From an uncultured Lachnospiraceae bacterium (GTDB taxonomy: Bacteria > Bacillota > Clostridia > Lachnospirales > Lachnospiraceae): a DNA stretch of 64,000 nt. Of the stretch, positions 25,045 through 33,796 are shown piece after piece. Location: positions 1 to 64,000 of the forward strand of contig CANOEC010000022.1 in the NCBI GenBank assembly GCA_947564735.1, in the 5' to 3' direction. Position 1 is the first letter of the stretch; every line of letters starts with the position of its first letter. The notes under the pieces are model-generated. The model worked only from the letters and a program-made list of their open reading frames with translations. It was not told the origin of the DNA and did not search any database. Both the position numbers and the translations under genes were made by a program.

Positions 25045-27099
25045 CTAATCCAATGTAAATTCGCTGACGATTTCTCCCAGCCCGTCCGCCATCTGAATAT
25101 TTTCGTCAGACTGGCTTCTGATGTCTGTCGCAATATCCGCCGTGCTTTCACTCTTTCTCACAATGTCATTGATCGCACTGTTATTCTGTGCCGATATCTT
25201 TCTGACATCCATCACATTTTCATATATCTGACCGACAGAGAGCTTCAGATTGCCAGTGAGGCTGTTCAGATTCTCAATATCCTGCTTAATCGTTTCTACG
25301 GAAGCGCTGTACTCATTGGACTTGCTCGCAAAATCTCCAAAACTTTCCAGAACATCGCCTTCCATATACTGCATAATCTCTCCGACGCATCCGTTCACCT
25401 CTTCGATACTGACGTTGGAGGACTCACACAATTCCCTGATACGTGCTGCCGTCATCTTTGATGTCTCGGCAAGCTTACCAATTTCTTCCGCAACTACTGC
25501 AAATCCTTTTCCCATCTCTCCCGACCTTGCCGCCTCGATGGAAGCATTGATGGACAGAAGGTTGGTCTGATTGGCAATCTTTAATATTTCTTCCGCCATG
25601 CCGTTAATCTGTGATAAGCTGTTGAGACTTTCCAGCGCATCCTGCACGGACAGCTTCGTTGTCTCAAGCTGTTCCCTCGTATTGCTAAAGGAATCATTGG
25701 CGCTCTCCTTCATCCGCTTTGCACCCGCCAGCATAGAATCACTGGACTGTGAACTGTTCTGCAGGTTTGCAAGAACATCCTCAATCAGATTATGGATGCT
25801 GCTGATTTCCTCATTGATTCTCTCGATTGCGCCGTCAACATTTTCCAGACTCGCGGATAACTGCTGCGTCGTAGCAATGTTATCATTTACACAGTCAACC
25901 AGATCAGTTGAGGTTCCGTTTAATACTTCCGCTTTACCGTTTAATTTCGTACTGCACTCCTTGAGCGTGCCAAGAATATTGTGCAGGGATTCAATGACAC
26001 TGTAAGACGCCTCTGCTATTTCACCCAGATCGTCATCCCTGTTGATATATTGATCGACCTCGCCGTGGTCGCTCAGATCACAATCCGCAATCCGCCGCAG
26101 CGTCTTCGTGATAGGCGACAGCGGTCTCATAAATCTGGAAATAACTACATAGGAAATGCCGATGAGCACAACAAGTGCAATCAGTGCAAAAAACAAAAGC
26201 TGTATCCTCGCCTCATCAACTGAAGCAAAAATCTCATCCGTTGTATCCGTCAGAAGAAACAGCCAGCTTCTACTCGGAATATAATGATAAGCAGCAATGC
26301 TCTTTTCTCCGTTATCATCATATTCGATATAGTCTGTAGTCATCATCCCATTACCCTGCTTCACTTTGTCAAGGATGTCTGCTATGTATTCCTCCTCAGC
26401 CGCCTTACCGCACATTTCTTTATTTTCATGGAAAATATATTCTCCTGTCTGCGTGTTGACCAGATAATACTGCGCATTGTCCAGTCCCGCCGTAGGTAAG
26501 CTGTCCAACAATTCTTTTAACCCTGTCAGATAAATGCCTGCCCCCACCAGACCGACAGGCTCTCCCGCCTCATTCAGACACGCCCGGTACATGGAGATAA
26601 TCTGCTGTCCGCTCGCAGGTGAAAAGATAAATCCCACATTATACACGCCGTCCGCCGCAAGCATGGAGTCCTGCAGCGCCTTGAGGGGGTCTCCTTCTCT
26701 CGTCGTAATGCCGACAACCGCCGCATTGGTATGGGCAAGCACATGCGTATTCCATTCACTGGCATAGATTCCTTCCAGATTCTCGATATCGGCGCTGTAC
26801 ACTTCCGTGTACTTCTGTGCTGCCGCGACTGCGTCCGCATCCGTTGGGTTCGCGAGGAGATTCTGAATCTCACCTGCCCTGCTATACGCCGTCAGATAAC
26901 TTTCTGTTTCATGCACATAATTTTCTATAATCTGCGAACGGTCGTCAACAATTGTCTGCATACTGTAAACTGTATTCTTACGGATATTTCCCGTAATCAT
27001 ATTACCCACAAATATATAGAGCACACCAAAAACAATTATCTGTACTGCCATAATGGATCCCGTAATCTTGTAAGCAACTTTTTTCTTCCGTCTTGTCAT
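25045..27099 (-). CDS. Methyl-accepting chemotaxis protein (dCache sensor)
   Basis: A 684-aa chemoreceptor. It has a transmembrane helix (about 11-33), an extracellular double-Cache-like domain (about 35-290; GVYNVGFIFSPASGQQ and PVGLVGAGIYLTGLKELL are typical), a second membrane helix (about 300-322), a HAMP domain and a cytoplasmic coiled-coil. The signalling tip contains EILKIANQTNLLSINASIEA and GKGFAVVAEEIGKLAE (about 505-545). The ligand is probably a small nutrient molecule; its location next to glycan genes hints at a carbohydrate-related attractant, which is weak inference. Confidence 0.93.
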   Translation of the reverse strand: MTRRKKKVAYKITGSIMAVQIIVFGVLYIFVGNMITGNIRKNTVYSMQTIVDDRSQIIENYVHETESYLTAYSRAGEIQNLLANPTDADAVAAAQKYTEVYSADIENLEGIYASEWNTHVLAHTNAAVVGITTREGDPLKALQDSMLAADGVYNVGFIFSPASGQQIISMYRACLNEAGEPVGLVGAGIYLTGLKELLDSLPTAGLDNAQYYLVNTQTGEYIFHENKEMCGKAAEEEYIADILDKVKQGNGMMTTDYIEYDDNGEKSIAAYHYIPSRSWLFLLTDTTDEIFASVDEARIQLLFFALIALVVLIGISYVVISRFMRPLSPITKTLRRIADCDLSDHGEVDQYINRDDDLGEIAEASYSVIESLHNILGTLKECSTKLNGKAEVLNGTSTDLVDCVNDNIATTQQLSASLENVDGAIERINEEISSIHNLIEDVLANLQNSSQSSDSMLAGAKRMKESANDSFSNTREQLETTKLSVQDALESLNSLSQINGMAEEILKIANQTNLLSINASIEAARSGEMGKGFAVVAEEIGKLAETSKMTAARIRELCESSNVSIEEVNGCVGEIMQYMEGDVLESFGDFASKSNEYSASVETIKQDIENLNSLTGNLKLSVGQIYENVMDVRKISAQNNSAINDIVRKSESTADIATDIRSQSDENIQMADGLGEIVSEFTLD

Positions 27100-27175
27100 T
27101 GTTTTTCTCCATTTCTGCTCTGCTTTTATCTCGGCTTAGCCAAGATTTACATAAACAAGTTTGTGTCTACGCTTT

Positions 27176-28903
27176 CTATTTATTGTCTACATATCCAAAT
27201 CCTAAAATGGTAAAATCTTTGTCTTCCTCTCCATCTGAGGGTCGAATCTCCACAACATGCTCCTTTACGTCCTCCTCTGCAAAGAGTATTGCGGGATTAC
27301 AATGTATCCATCCGTTGACATGCGGATCCGCGGTCAGGATTTTCTTTCCATCAACATAGACATCTGCCGTCCCTGCCTGCGCATCTCCCGAATCTTTGTA
27401 TATCAGCATCAAAGCCTTACAGCTTATCTTCATCTCAAAATACGGTTCTCCCGGATTCTCTGTCCCCCGATACATCCAGTTATCGGGAAATTCCGGCGTC
27501 CCCTTAATATCTTCATCCATCTCCACACACTGAAGCTGACTGTCCTGCCGGTCAAAATTCCCGCATGAAATTTGTGCTGCATCCCTGTTCGTATTTCGAT
27601 CCAACAGCTTAATAGATTCAAACGTACTGCCAATCACCGGCTGCTTCTTCAAATGAAGTTCTGCAGAATCTTCCATGCTCTTGCCTTCCTTCATATTCGC
27701 TCCGACACATGCAAACAGATTCATCAGACAGTCTGTCATGATTCTATGTCCGGCATTGGATGGATGGAAGATATCATAGAAGAACTGATTCTTGGAAAGA
27801 ACGCGTCCTTCACCATTCTTTAACCGAAACTGCGGTGTGACCGCATCCTTGATGCTGACCATCGGCAGTTCATAATGAATCCCTACCTTCATAAGTCTCT
27901 CCTGCAGATTCCAGTCGTCAGCAAAAACAGCAAACAATAACACCACCGCCGGATGTCCCGGAAGTTTTAATATCTTGCGCACAAGACTTTCGTAACAGTC
28001 CCCTTTTGTCTCGTCTCCCTCATCATTCACCGCAAACTCCACAACCACGATATCGGGAGCCGATTCCTCCCCCCGCATCACGTCTTTGTCAAACCGAACC
28101 ACGCCAAGCTCTGAAGGCGTCCCGCCGACTCCGGCTTTTCTAAAATGCACATTGTCCCCGCTGCCAAAGCGGTCGGCAAAAGCCCGATATGTCTGATAGG
28201 CATAACATTGCGTATGAATCGGCACTGCGCCGGCTCCCTGCGTAATCGAACCGCCGATGAAGGCAAGCGTAACCTCCTCTCCCTCTGCCGCCTTCTTAAT
28301 CGCTTTCTCCAGTCTTGCTGTATTTCCCATACTAAGCAACGACCTTGTAATCATTTCATGATAATATCCGGATGTGTAATCAATCTCCGTATCTTCCACC
28401 GGTTCCGGTACCGTATACCCGTCATTTACAAAAAATCTTACACTGACACAGCCCGATATGCCGGGTGAATCAAATTCAAACCGGATTTGTCCGGGTTCTG
28501 CATCGCCCCCAGACCACTCTACATCGCTCAGGCTGATTATGGTCTCCATCCCGTTTCCACACAATGGGCAGACAATGTTGGTTCCACTCTGATAACAGTC
28601 TTTCCTGCCGTACATCTGAAACACAAACTGAACTTTTTCCATAGGATCCTGTGTCACGACGCTGACGCCAATGCTATGCACCAACTTGCGAAATCCTCCC
28701 GTTGTCTTCAGCAGATCTAAAATCTCCTGCTCAGCAATATTACCCGTAATTTTAGCGCTGTTAATTAGCCTGCCGCCGTCTTCATAAATAAACTGAACGC
28801 CTTTGCCGTTCTTCTGCGGCAGACCAAAAATATCTTTATCACGCATAATATAGAAATATGGTTGCCGGGTTGTCGGATCCTTCGGTGCTTTTACTCCATT
28901 CAT
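27176..28903 (-). CDS. SGNH/GDSL-type hydrolase, probable carbohydrate esterase
   Basis: A 575-aa protein starting at the ATG at 28903 with GGGAGG seven bases before it. An N-terminal beta region (about 1-155) precedes the SGNH domain: LAFIGGSITQGAGA (nucleophile Ser; GGS replaces GDS), GVGGTPSELG (Gly block), VVEFAVNDEGDE (Asn block) and YDIFHPSNAGH (Asp/His). A C-terminal beta domain (about 400-575) may bind carbohydrate. No signal peptide. This layout is seen in esterases removing acetyl groups from plant-polysaccharide oligosaccharides. It is divergently transcribed from an AraC regulator that probably controls it. Confidence 0.83.
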   Translation of the reverse strand: MNGVKAPKDPTTRQPYFYIMRDKDIFGLPQKNGKGVQFIYEDGGRLINSAKITGNIAEQEILDLLKTTGGFRKLVHSIGVSVVTQDPMEKVQFVFQMYGRKDCYQSGTNIVCPLCGNGMETIISLSDVEWSGGDAEPGQIRFEFDSPGISGCVSVRFFVNDGYTVPEPVEDTEIDYTSGYYHEMITRSLLSMGNTARLEKAIKKAAEGEEVTLAFIGGSITQGAGAVPIHTQCYAYQTYRAFADRFGSGDNVHFRKAGVGGTPSELGVVRFDKDVMRGEESAPDIVVVEFAVNDEGDETKGDCYESLVRKILKLPGHPAVVLLFAVFADDWNLQERLMKVGIHYELPMVSIKDAVTPQFRLKNGEGRVLSKNQFFYDIFHPSNAGHRIMTDCLMNLFACVGANMKEGKSMEDSAELHLKKQPVIGSTFESIKLLDRNTNRDAAQISCGNFDRQDSQLQCVEMDEDIKGTPEFPDNWMYRGTENPGEPYFEMKISCKALMLIYKDSGDAQAGTADVYVDGKKILTADPHVNGWIHCNPAILFAEEDVKEHVVEIRPSDGEEDKDFTILGFGYVDNK

Positions 28904-29148
28904 GTCATTTCCTCCCATTATAGATCAAATATATCTATTGATTACACATTATATCTATTCTATTTATTTTTCATTTTACATACCAACCACTTATTGCTGT
29001 GCAACACTCACATATTGCTTGCATAAAACTATAAAAATCTGTATAATCTGCATAATTCTGTAAAAGAAGAAACATTTACTTTCATTTTATTCTATGATAG
29101 ACTCATACTAATCACTATGCCCTTTCACACCCAGCAAAAGGAGTTTAT

Positions 29149-30072
29149 ATGGAAGAACAACAGACACCTTACAATAAATCTGACTTTTATCTGAAGGATG
29201 ACGACTGGACAGGAAGAAGTGTCGAAGATTTTTACGAAACCATTCATTATCAAAAAAATTCCACCATCCGCATCTGGTTCAACGAGCAGGCATATGGCTT
29301 CGATGCGCACTGGCACAATGCTATAGAAATCATTATGCCGACGGAAAACCACTATGATATCGACGCCTGCGGACAGCATTACCATATACTTTCGGATGAA
29401 ATCCTTATGATTCCTGCCGGGGAACTGCACACGCTTTATGCGCCCCGGACAGGCACGCGTTTTATCTTTCAATTTGATATTTCCATTCTTTCGCGCGTAG
29501 ACGGATACAACGTATTCCAGTCTTTACTGACTGACTGCCTGCATCTTACAAGAGGTTCCCATCCACATATTTACAGTACGGTCCGCCAGTTATTGATTCA
29601 GATACGGGATGAATATTTCGGCTTTGCCGATTTTCGTGAATTATCAATGTACTCCTATCTGACAAAGCTTCTCGTCGTCATCGGACGAGAGTTACGTCAG
29701 GATACCGTCCTGTTTTCCAATATTCGTCTCAGTAAACAGAAGGAGTATCTGCAACGGTTTAAAAACGTCGTTTCGTATATTGATGACCACTACACACAGA
29801 ATCTGACCTTGGAAGCGATAGCTGCTTACAGCGGCTTTTCCAAGTATCACTTTTCCAGACTCTTTAAGCAATACACCAATGTTACTTATTATGAATATCT
29901 GACGTTCCGGCGCCTCAAAGCGGCAGAAGAACTTCTCGCCCAGCCCGGTCTGTCAGTCACGGAAATTGCGTTGCAGTCAGGTTTCTCCAGTATTTCCAGT
30001 TTCAACCGAATTTTCAAACAGAAAAAAGGCTGCACGCCAAGCGAGTACCGCGCTTCTTATATCATCTGCTAA
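29149..30072 (+). CDS. AraC-family transcriptional regulator with cupin sensor
   Basis: A 307-aa regulator. The N-terminal cupin-like sensor (about 45-120) reads HWHNAIEIIMP and EILMIPAGELHTL. The C-terminal double helix-turn-helix (about 205-305) has NLTLEAIAAYSGFSKYHFSR and SVTEIALQSGFSSISSFNRI, then PSEYR. Such proteins sense a sugar and activate neighbouring catabolic genes. AAAGGAG lies before the ATG. Divergent from the SGNH hydrolase and convergent with the GH27 end of the glycan locus; its target promoter is probably in 28904-29148. Confidence 0.93.
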   Translation: MEEQQTPYNKSDFYLKDDDWTGRSVEDFYETIHYQKNSTIRIWFNEQAYGFDAHWHNAIEIIMPTENHYDIDACGQHYHILSDEILMIPAGELHTLYAPRTGTRFIFQFDISILSRVDGYNVFQSLLTDCLHLTRGSHPHIYSTVRQLLIQIRDEYFGFADFRELSMYSYLTKLLVVIGRELRQDTVLFSNIRLSKQKEYLQRFKNVVSYIDDHYTQNLTLEAIAAYSGFSKYHFSRLFKQYTNVTYYEYLTFRRLKAAEELLAQPGLSVTEIALQSGFSSISSFNRIFKQKKGCTPSEYRASYIIC

Positions 30073-30090
30073 TCTGCCGGAGCGCCGGAG

Positions 30091-30128
30091 AAAAAAGCGG
30101 CGGGCTGACCACAATCGTCAGTCCCGCC
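30091..30128 (-). terminator. Terminator of the GH127-GH31-GH27 transcript
   Basis: On the minus strand GGCGGGACTGAC pairs with GTCAGCCCGCC (one bulge), followed by GCTTTTTT. A second perfect hairpin (GGAAGAACC with GGTTCTTCC, 30162-30182) lies between it and the GH27 stop codon. Confidence 0.75.
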
Positions 30129-30187
30129 TCTCTTATATTATTAGGAAATTTCGACAAATGCGGAAGAACCGAAGGTTCTTCCCGCAG

Positions 30188-31507
30188 TTAATTCTCAATC
30201 CGGTACACCTTCACCCCGTGCGCAGGCACCAGCGCCTCGACTCTGCCGGATATTGTACTGCTCTCTTTTTTATCCCAAAGCTCATACAGCGTTTTCTCTC
30301 CTGCTGCCAGCGACTCTGCCAGTGCTTCCTCTTCCAGCTCCTCAAGTCCGACTGACAGATTTTTCTCTTCCTCACCAAGATTGAACAGCGCCACGCATAC
30401 CCTGCCTGAAGCTTCCTCTTTATTCTTCCAGACCGCATAGCCATCCGTCCGTATCACCTGCGTGCCCTTGCAGGTTTCCTCCATCATGGCAAGCACATCG
30501 CCATTTGTCAGAAGAGACAGCGTCCACTCATCCATCAATGTCAGTTCCGCACCAATCATAAGCGGCGAACGGAACATGCACCACAGCGTCATCATGGTCT
30601 TTTGCTCTTCTCTTGTAAAATTCGTCTCCCTCTCGCCGCCAAAGCCCTTGCCTACTTTGCCAAGAGGAAGCATATCACAGTCCGGGAAACAGCCTTCCCT
30701 CACATGATCCTGCCACAGCTCACAGCGTACAAACATCGCCTTAAGCAGACTCCACTCATCCCAGAAATCATCTGTAATCCGCCACATATTCGCATATTTG
30801 CAGTATTCCCACGCCCTGTCGATATGTGCCGGACCGGGGGAAAGGCTTAGTACAATCGGTCTGCCGCACTTGTCAATCGCCCGATGTATCATCCTCGTCT
30901 CTTCCCAGCCCGAAAAATGTTCCGTCCGGTACAGTCTGCTATCGCAGATATCGTCGCACTTGATAAAATCAACACCCCACTGTGCATACATGTCAAGCAG
31001 GGAATCATAATATGCCTGCCCGTCTTCCGTATCCCGCACACCGTACATATCCGGATTCCAAGGGCAGATAGAGGAAGGATCCGCTATCCTGTCCGCCGTC
31101 TCTTTTGCCCCAAGTACCGTGCAGTGCTGCTCCGCCGCCCTGCGCGGAATCCCGCGCATGATGTGGATACCGAATTTCAGCCCCAGATTATGTACATACT
31201 CCGCCAGCGGCGCGAAGCCCCTGCCGCCCGCCGAAGAAGGGAATCTTGCCGGGCTTGGCTGCAATCTGCCGTATTCATCCATCTCGATATCACCGAAGGG
31301 GATGTACTGGAACTGGTCTCTGACCGTTCCGGCGTCGTTACAATACCACTCAATATCTACCACCACATACTCCCAGCCAAATTCCTTTAAATGCGCCGCC
31401 ATATAGTCGGCATTTGCTTTCACCTGCGCTTCGCTTACTGTCGTGTCATAATAATCATAGCTGTTCCAGCCCATAGGCGGAACGACTGCAAAACTGTTTT
31501 TATTCAT
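30188..31507 (-). CDS. GH27 alpha-galactosidase or beta-L-arabinopyranosidase
   Basis: A 439-aa cytosolic GH27 enzyme. It starts PPMGWNSYDYYD (family signature), with EYVVVDIEWY, GLKFGIHIMRG, the nucleophile strand GVDFIKCDDI (first Asp) and VLSLSPGPAHIDRAWEYCKY near the acid/base Asp. A C-terminal beta domain completes it. Members remove alpha-linked galactose or beta-linked L-arabinopyranose; the sequence alone does not decide. It lies 27 bases downstream of GH31, the last gene of the locus, and would remove side-chain sugars from imported plant oligosaccharides. Confidence 0.92.
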   Translation of the reverse strand: MNKNSFAVVPPMGWNSYDYYDTTVSEAQVKANADYMAAHLKEFGWEYVVVDIEWYCNDAGTVRDQFQYIPFGDIEMDEYGRLQPSPARFPSSAGGRGFAPLAEYVHNLGLKFGIHIMRGIPRRAAEQHCTVLGAKETADRIADPSSICPWNPDMYGVRDTEDGQAYYDSLLDMYAQWGVDFIKCDDICDSRLYRTEHFSGWEETRMIHRAIDKCGRPIVLSLSPGPAHIDRAWEYCKYANMWRITDDFWDEWSLLKAMFVRCELWQDHVREGCFPDCDMLPLGKVGKGFGGERETNFTREEQKTMMTLWCMFRSPLMIGAELTLMDEWTLSLLTNGDVLAMMEETCKGTQVIRTDGYAVWKNKEEASGRVCVALFNLGEEEKNLSVGLEELEEEALAESLAAGEKTLYELWDKKESSTISGRVEALVPAHGVKVYRIEN

Positions 31508-31534
31508 GTAAACCTCCGTTGTTAAATGATTTCC

Positions 31535-33538
31535 TTAAATTTGTCCAATCAGATATTCCTGCTTTCCTTCTCTTAAGAAGACCGGTATCGTGTGGATATC
31601 CGCCTCGATCTCATACCATCTGCCGCCCTCGTACTGCTTTCCTGTGCCCGCATGTACGAAGTTAGCGCCTGCCGGAAGATATACTTTTCGTCCCATTGCC
31701 TTCTCATGGCAGATAGGCGCAACCAGAATATCCGGTCCGAACATATAAGAGTCTTTGATATCCCAGCATACCGCATCCTGCGGAAATTCATAGAAGAGCG
31801 CACGTATCACCGGCGCACCCGTCTCATGCGCCTGTCGCATGATGCTTCTCGTATAATCCCGCATCATCTCGCGAATGCGGATAAACTTCACCATGATTTC
31901 ATAATTCTCTTCTCCGTAGCTCCAGACTTCATTCTCCGCGCCTGTCCACTCCCGTACTTCTCCTGCCTTGTTGACGATATCCTCGCCCGGCTGCCGGCAG
32001 CCATGTATTCTCATGACCGGACAGAACGTGCCAAACTGGAACCAGCGGATTAACAGCTCTTTGAACCCTTCGTCATGGATGTTCCCGCCATGGAAACCAC
32101 CGATATCCGTCGTCCACCACGGAATCCCGCACAGTCCCATGTGGATGCCTGCGCAAATCTGTTTACGGAAATCTTCATAGGTTGACATAATATCTCCTGA
32201 CCAGACCAGCGCACCATACCGCTGGCTTCCTACCCATGCACAGCGAATCAGATTGACAATATCCTCCTGCCCGGACGCCTTCTGCCCTTCATAGAACAGA
32301 CGCGCATACTCCCTCGGATAAATATTGCCGACCTGCGCCACGGGACCGGCATGGAAACGATAATCCGCAAAATCATAGGTGGTAAACTCCGGCTCCGCCT
32401 CGTCCAGCCAGAAGGTGCGGATTCCCATGTCCGCATAGTTTTTACGGCATTTTTCCCAGACATACTCCCTTGTGCGCGGATTGGTCGCATCCATAAAGAC
32501 ATTGTTGCCATGGAAAATCATCTGCACATCAACTCCGGAATTACTCTTCACCAGAAGTCCCTGCTGTTTCATTTCTTCATAATTCTCACTGCGCCAGTCC
32601 ACTTGTGGCCAAATCGACACCATCACTTTGATGCCCATATCCTGTATCTCGCGAATCATCTCTTCCGGGTTCGGGAAATATTCTTCATCAAAACGCCAGT
32701 CGCCGCATCTTGGCCAGTGATAATAATCAATGACCAGCACATCTACCGGGATATCCCTTTTCTTGTACTCACGCGCAATCTGTAATACCTGCTCTTGATT
32801 ATAATAACGTAATTTACACTGCCAGAAACCCAGACCGTACTCCGGCATCATCGGCGTTCTTCCCGTCACCGCCGTATATGCCTCCTCAATCTGCGCCGGC
32901 GTATCTCCCGCCGTAATCCAGTAGTCGAGCTGCATCGTCTCTTCCGCAATCCATTCCGTCGTATTGCTGCCGAAATGCACCTCTCCCACCGCCGCATTAT
33001 GCCATAAGAACCCGTATCCGAGGCTGGAAAGATAAAAGGGCACGCTTGCCTGTGAATTTCTGTGCGCCAGCTCCAGATTACAGCCCTTTAAGTCAAAGGT
33101 TTCCTGCTGGTACTGCCCCATGCCGTAAATCTTTTCCTGCGGGTTGGAGACGAAGCTTGCTTTCAGACGGTATCCGCCGCCCGGAAGCGGCTTAAAGTGT
33201 CTTGCCTTCTTCTGCAATGCACCGCCGTTTGGAATCTCCTGCAGAAGCACTTCGCCCTTCTGGTTATAAAAAGTAATCTGCAATGCATTGCCCCATGTGT
33301 TCACCGTAAGGTGCGCCTTTATGTTTCCGTTTGTGATGGAAGCGTCCTGATCTTGGACGTCAATCCGGACATTCTTAGGACATGACGGCGTAAGAAGCGC
33401 CACGCTTCCTTCCTCAATCTCCCCAAGAAATGCCGCCCGTACACGCAGACTGTTCTCTCCCCACGGCGTCACCATAACGGTCTCGCCATTTTCCCGAAAG
33501 AGCAGGCTCCCGTCTTTTTCTTCAAAAAAATGTAACAT
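31535..33538 (-). CDS. GH31 alpha-xylosidase-type glycosidase
   Basis: A 667-aa GH31 enzyme; I start it at the ATG at 33538, where GGGGG lies seven bases upstream. An N-terminal beta-sandwich is followed by the catalytic barrel. IRTFWLDEAEPE contains the nucleophile Asp (WxDxxE), and GALVWSGDIMSTYEDF contains the acid/base Asp. DVLVIDYYHWPRCGDWRFD and GIPWWTTDIGGFHGG are typical of the YicI-like alpha-xylosidase group. It has no secretion signal. It is expected to remove alpha-xylosyl (or alpha-glucosyl) residues, for example from xyloglucan oligosaccharides. Confidence 0.9.
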   Translation of the reverse strand: MLHFFEEKDGSLLFRENGETVMVTPWGENSLRVRAAFLGEIEEGSVALLTPSCPKNVRIDVQDQDASITNGNIKAHLTVNTWGNALQITFYNQKGEVLLQEIPNGGALQKKARHFKPLPGGGYRLKASFVSNPQEKIYGMGQYQQETFDLKGCNLELAHRNSQASVPFYLSSLGYGFLWHNAAVGEVHFGSNTTEWIAEETMQLDYWITAGDTPAQIEEAYTAVTGRTPMMPEYGLGFWQCKLRYYNQEQVLQIAREYKKRDIPVDVLVIDYYHWPRCGDWRFDEEYFPNPEEMIREIQDMGIKVMVSIWPQVDWRSENYEEMKQQGLLVKSNSGVDVQMIFHGNNVFMDATNPRTREYVWEKCRKNYADMGIRTFWLDEAEPEFTTYDFADYRFHAGPVAQVGNIYPREYARLFYEGQKASGQEDIVNLIRCAWVGSQRYGALVWSGDIMSTYEDFRKQICAGIHMGLCGIPWWTTDIGGFHGGNIHDEGFKELLIRWFQFGTFCPVMRIHGCRQPGEDIVNKAGEVREWTGAENEVWSYGEENYEIMVKFIRIREMMRDYTRSIMRQAHETGAPVIRALFYEFPQDAVCWDIKDSYMFGPDILVAPICHEKAMGRKVYLPAGANFVHAGTGKQYEGGRWYEIEADIHTIPVFLREGKQEYLIGQI

Positions 33539-33732
33539 ACTTTTACCCCCTGTTATTCTTTCAACAAGCCGTCCCCATAACATATCGCACAGCCTTCCAC
33601 TTCTATTTCCTTTCCATTCTTATGACCGGGGCAGGCACTATATCGGTTCATCCAGTATAACAAATGATACCACTTTATACAATCCCCACCCCATAATCAT
33701 TCCCGCCGGAAACAAACTGCTCTCCGTGCCGG

Positions 33733-33796
33733 AATCCTGCTATGTAAAAATCCTATTATGTAAGAATCCTGTTATGCCAGAATCCTGTTATACATA
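33733..33796 (-). repeat. Four 16-bp tandem repeats at the GH127 stop codon
   Basis: Four consecutive 16-base units of consensus AATCCTGTTATGTAAG on the plus strand. The unit at 33781-33796 is inside the GH127 coding region (it encodes NRIL), the stop codon falls at the boundary of the next unit, and two more follow in the untranslated region. Confidence 0.8.
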
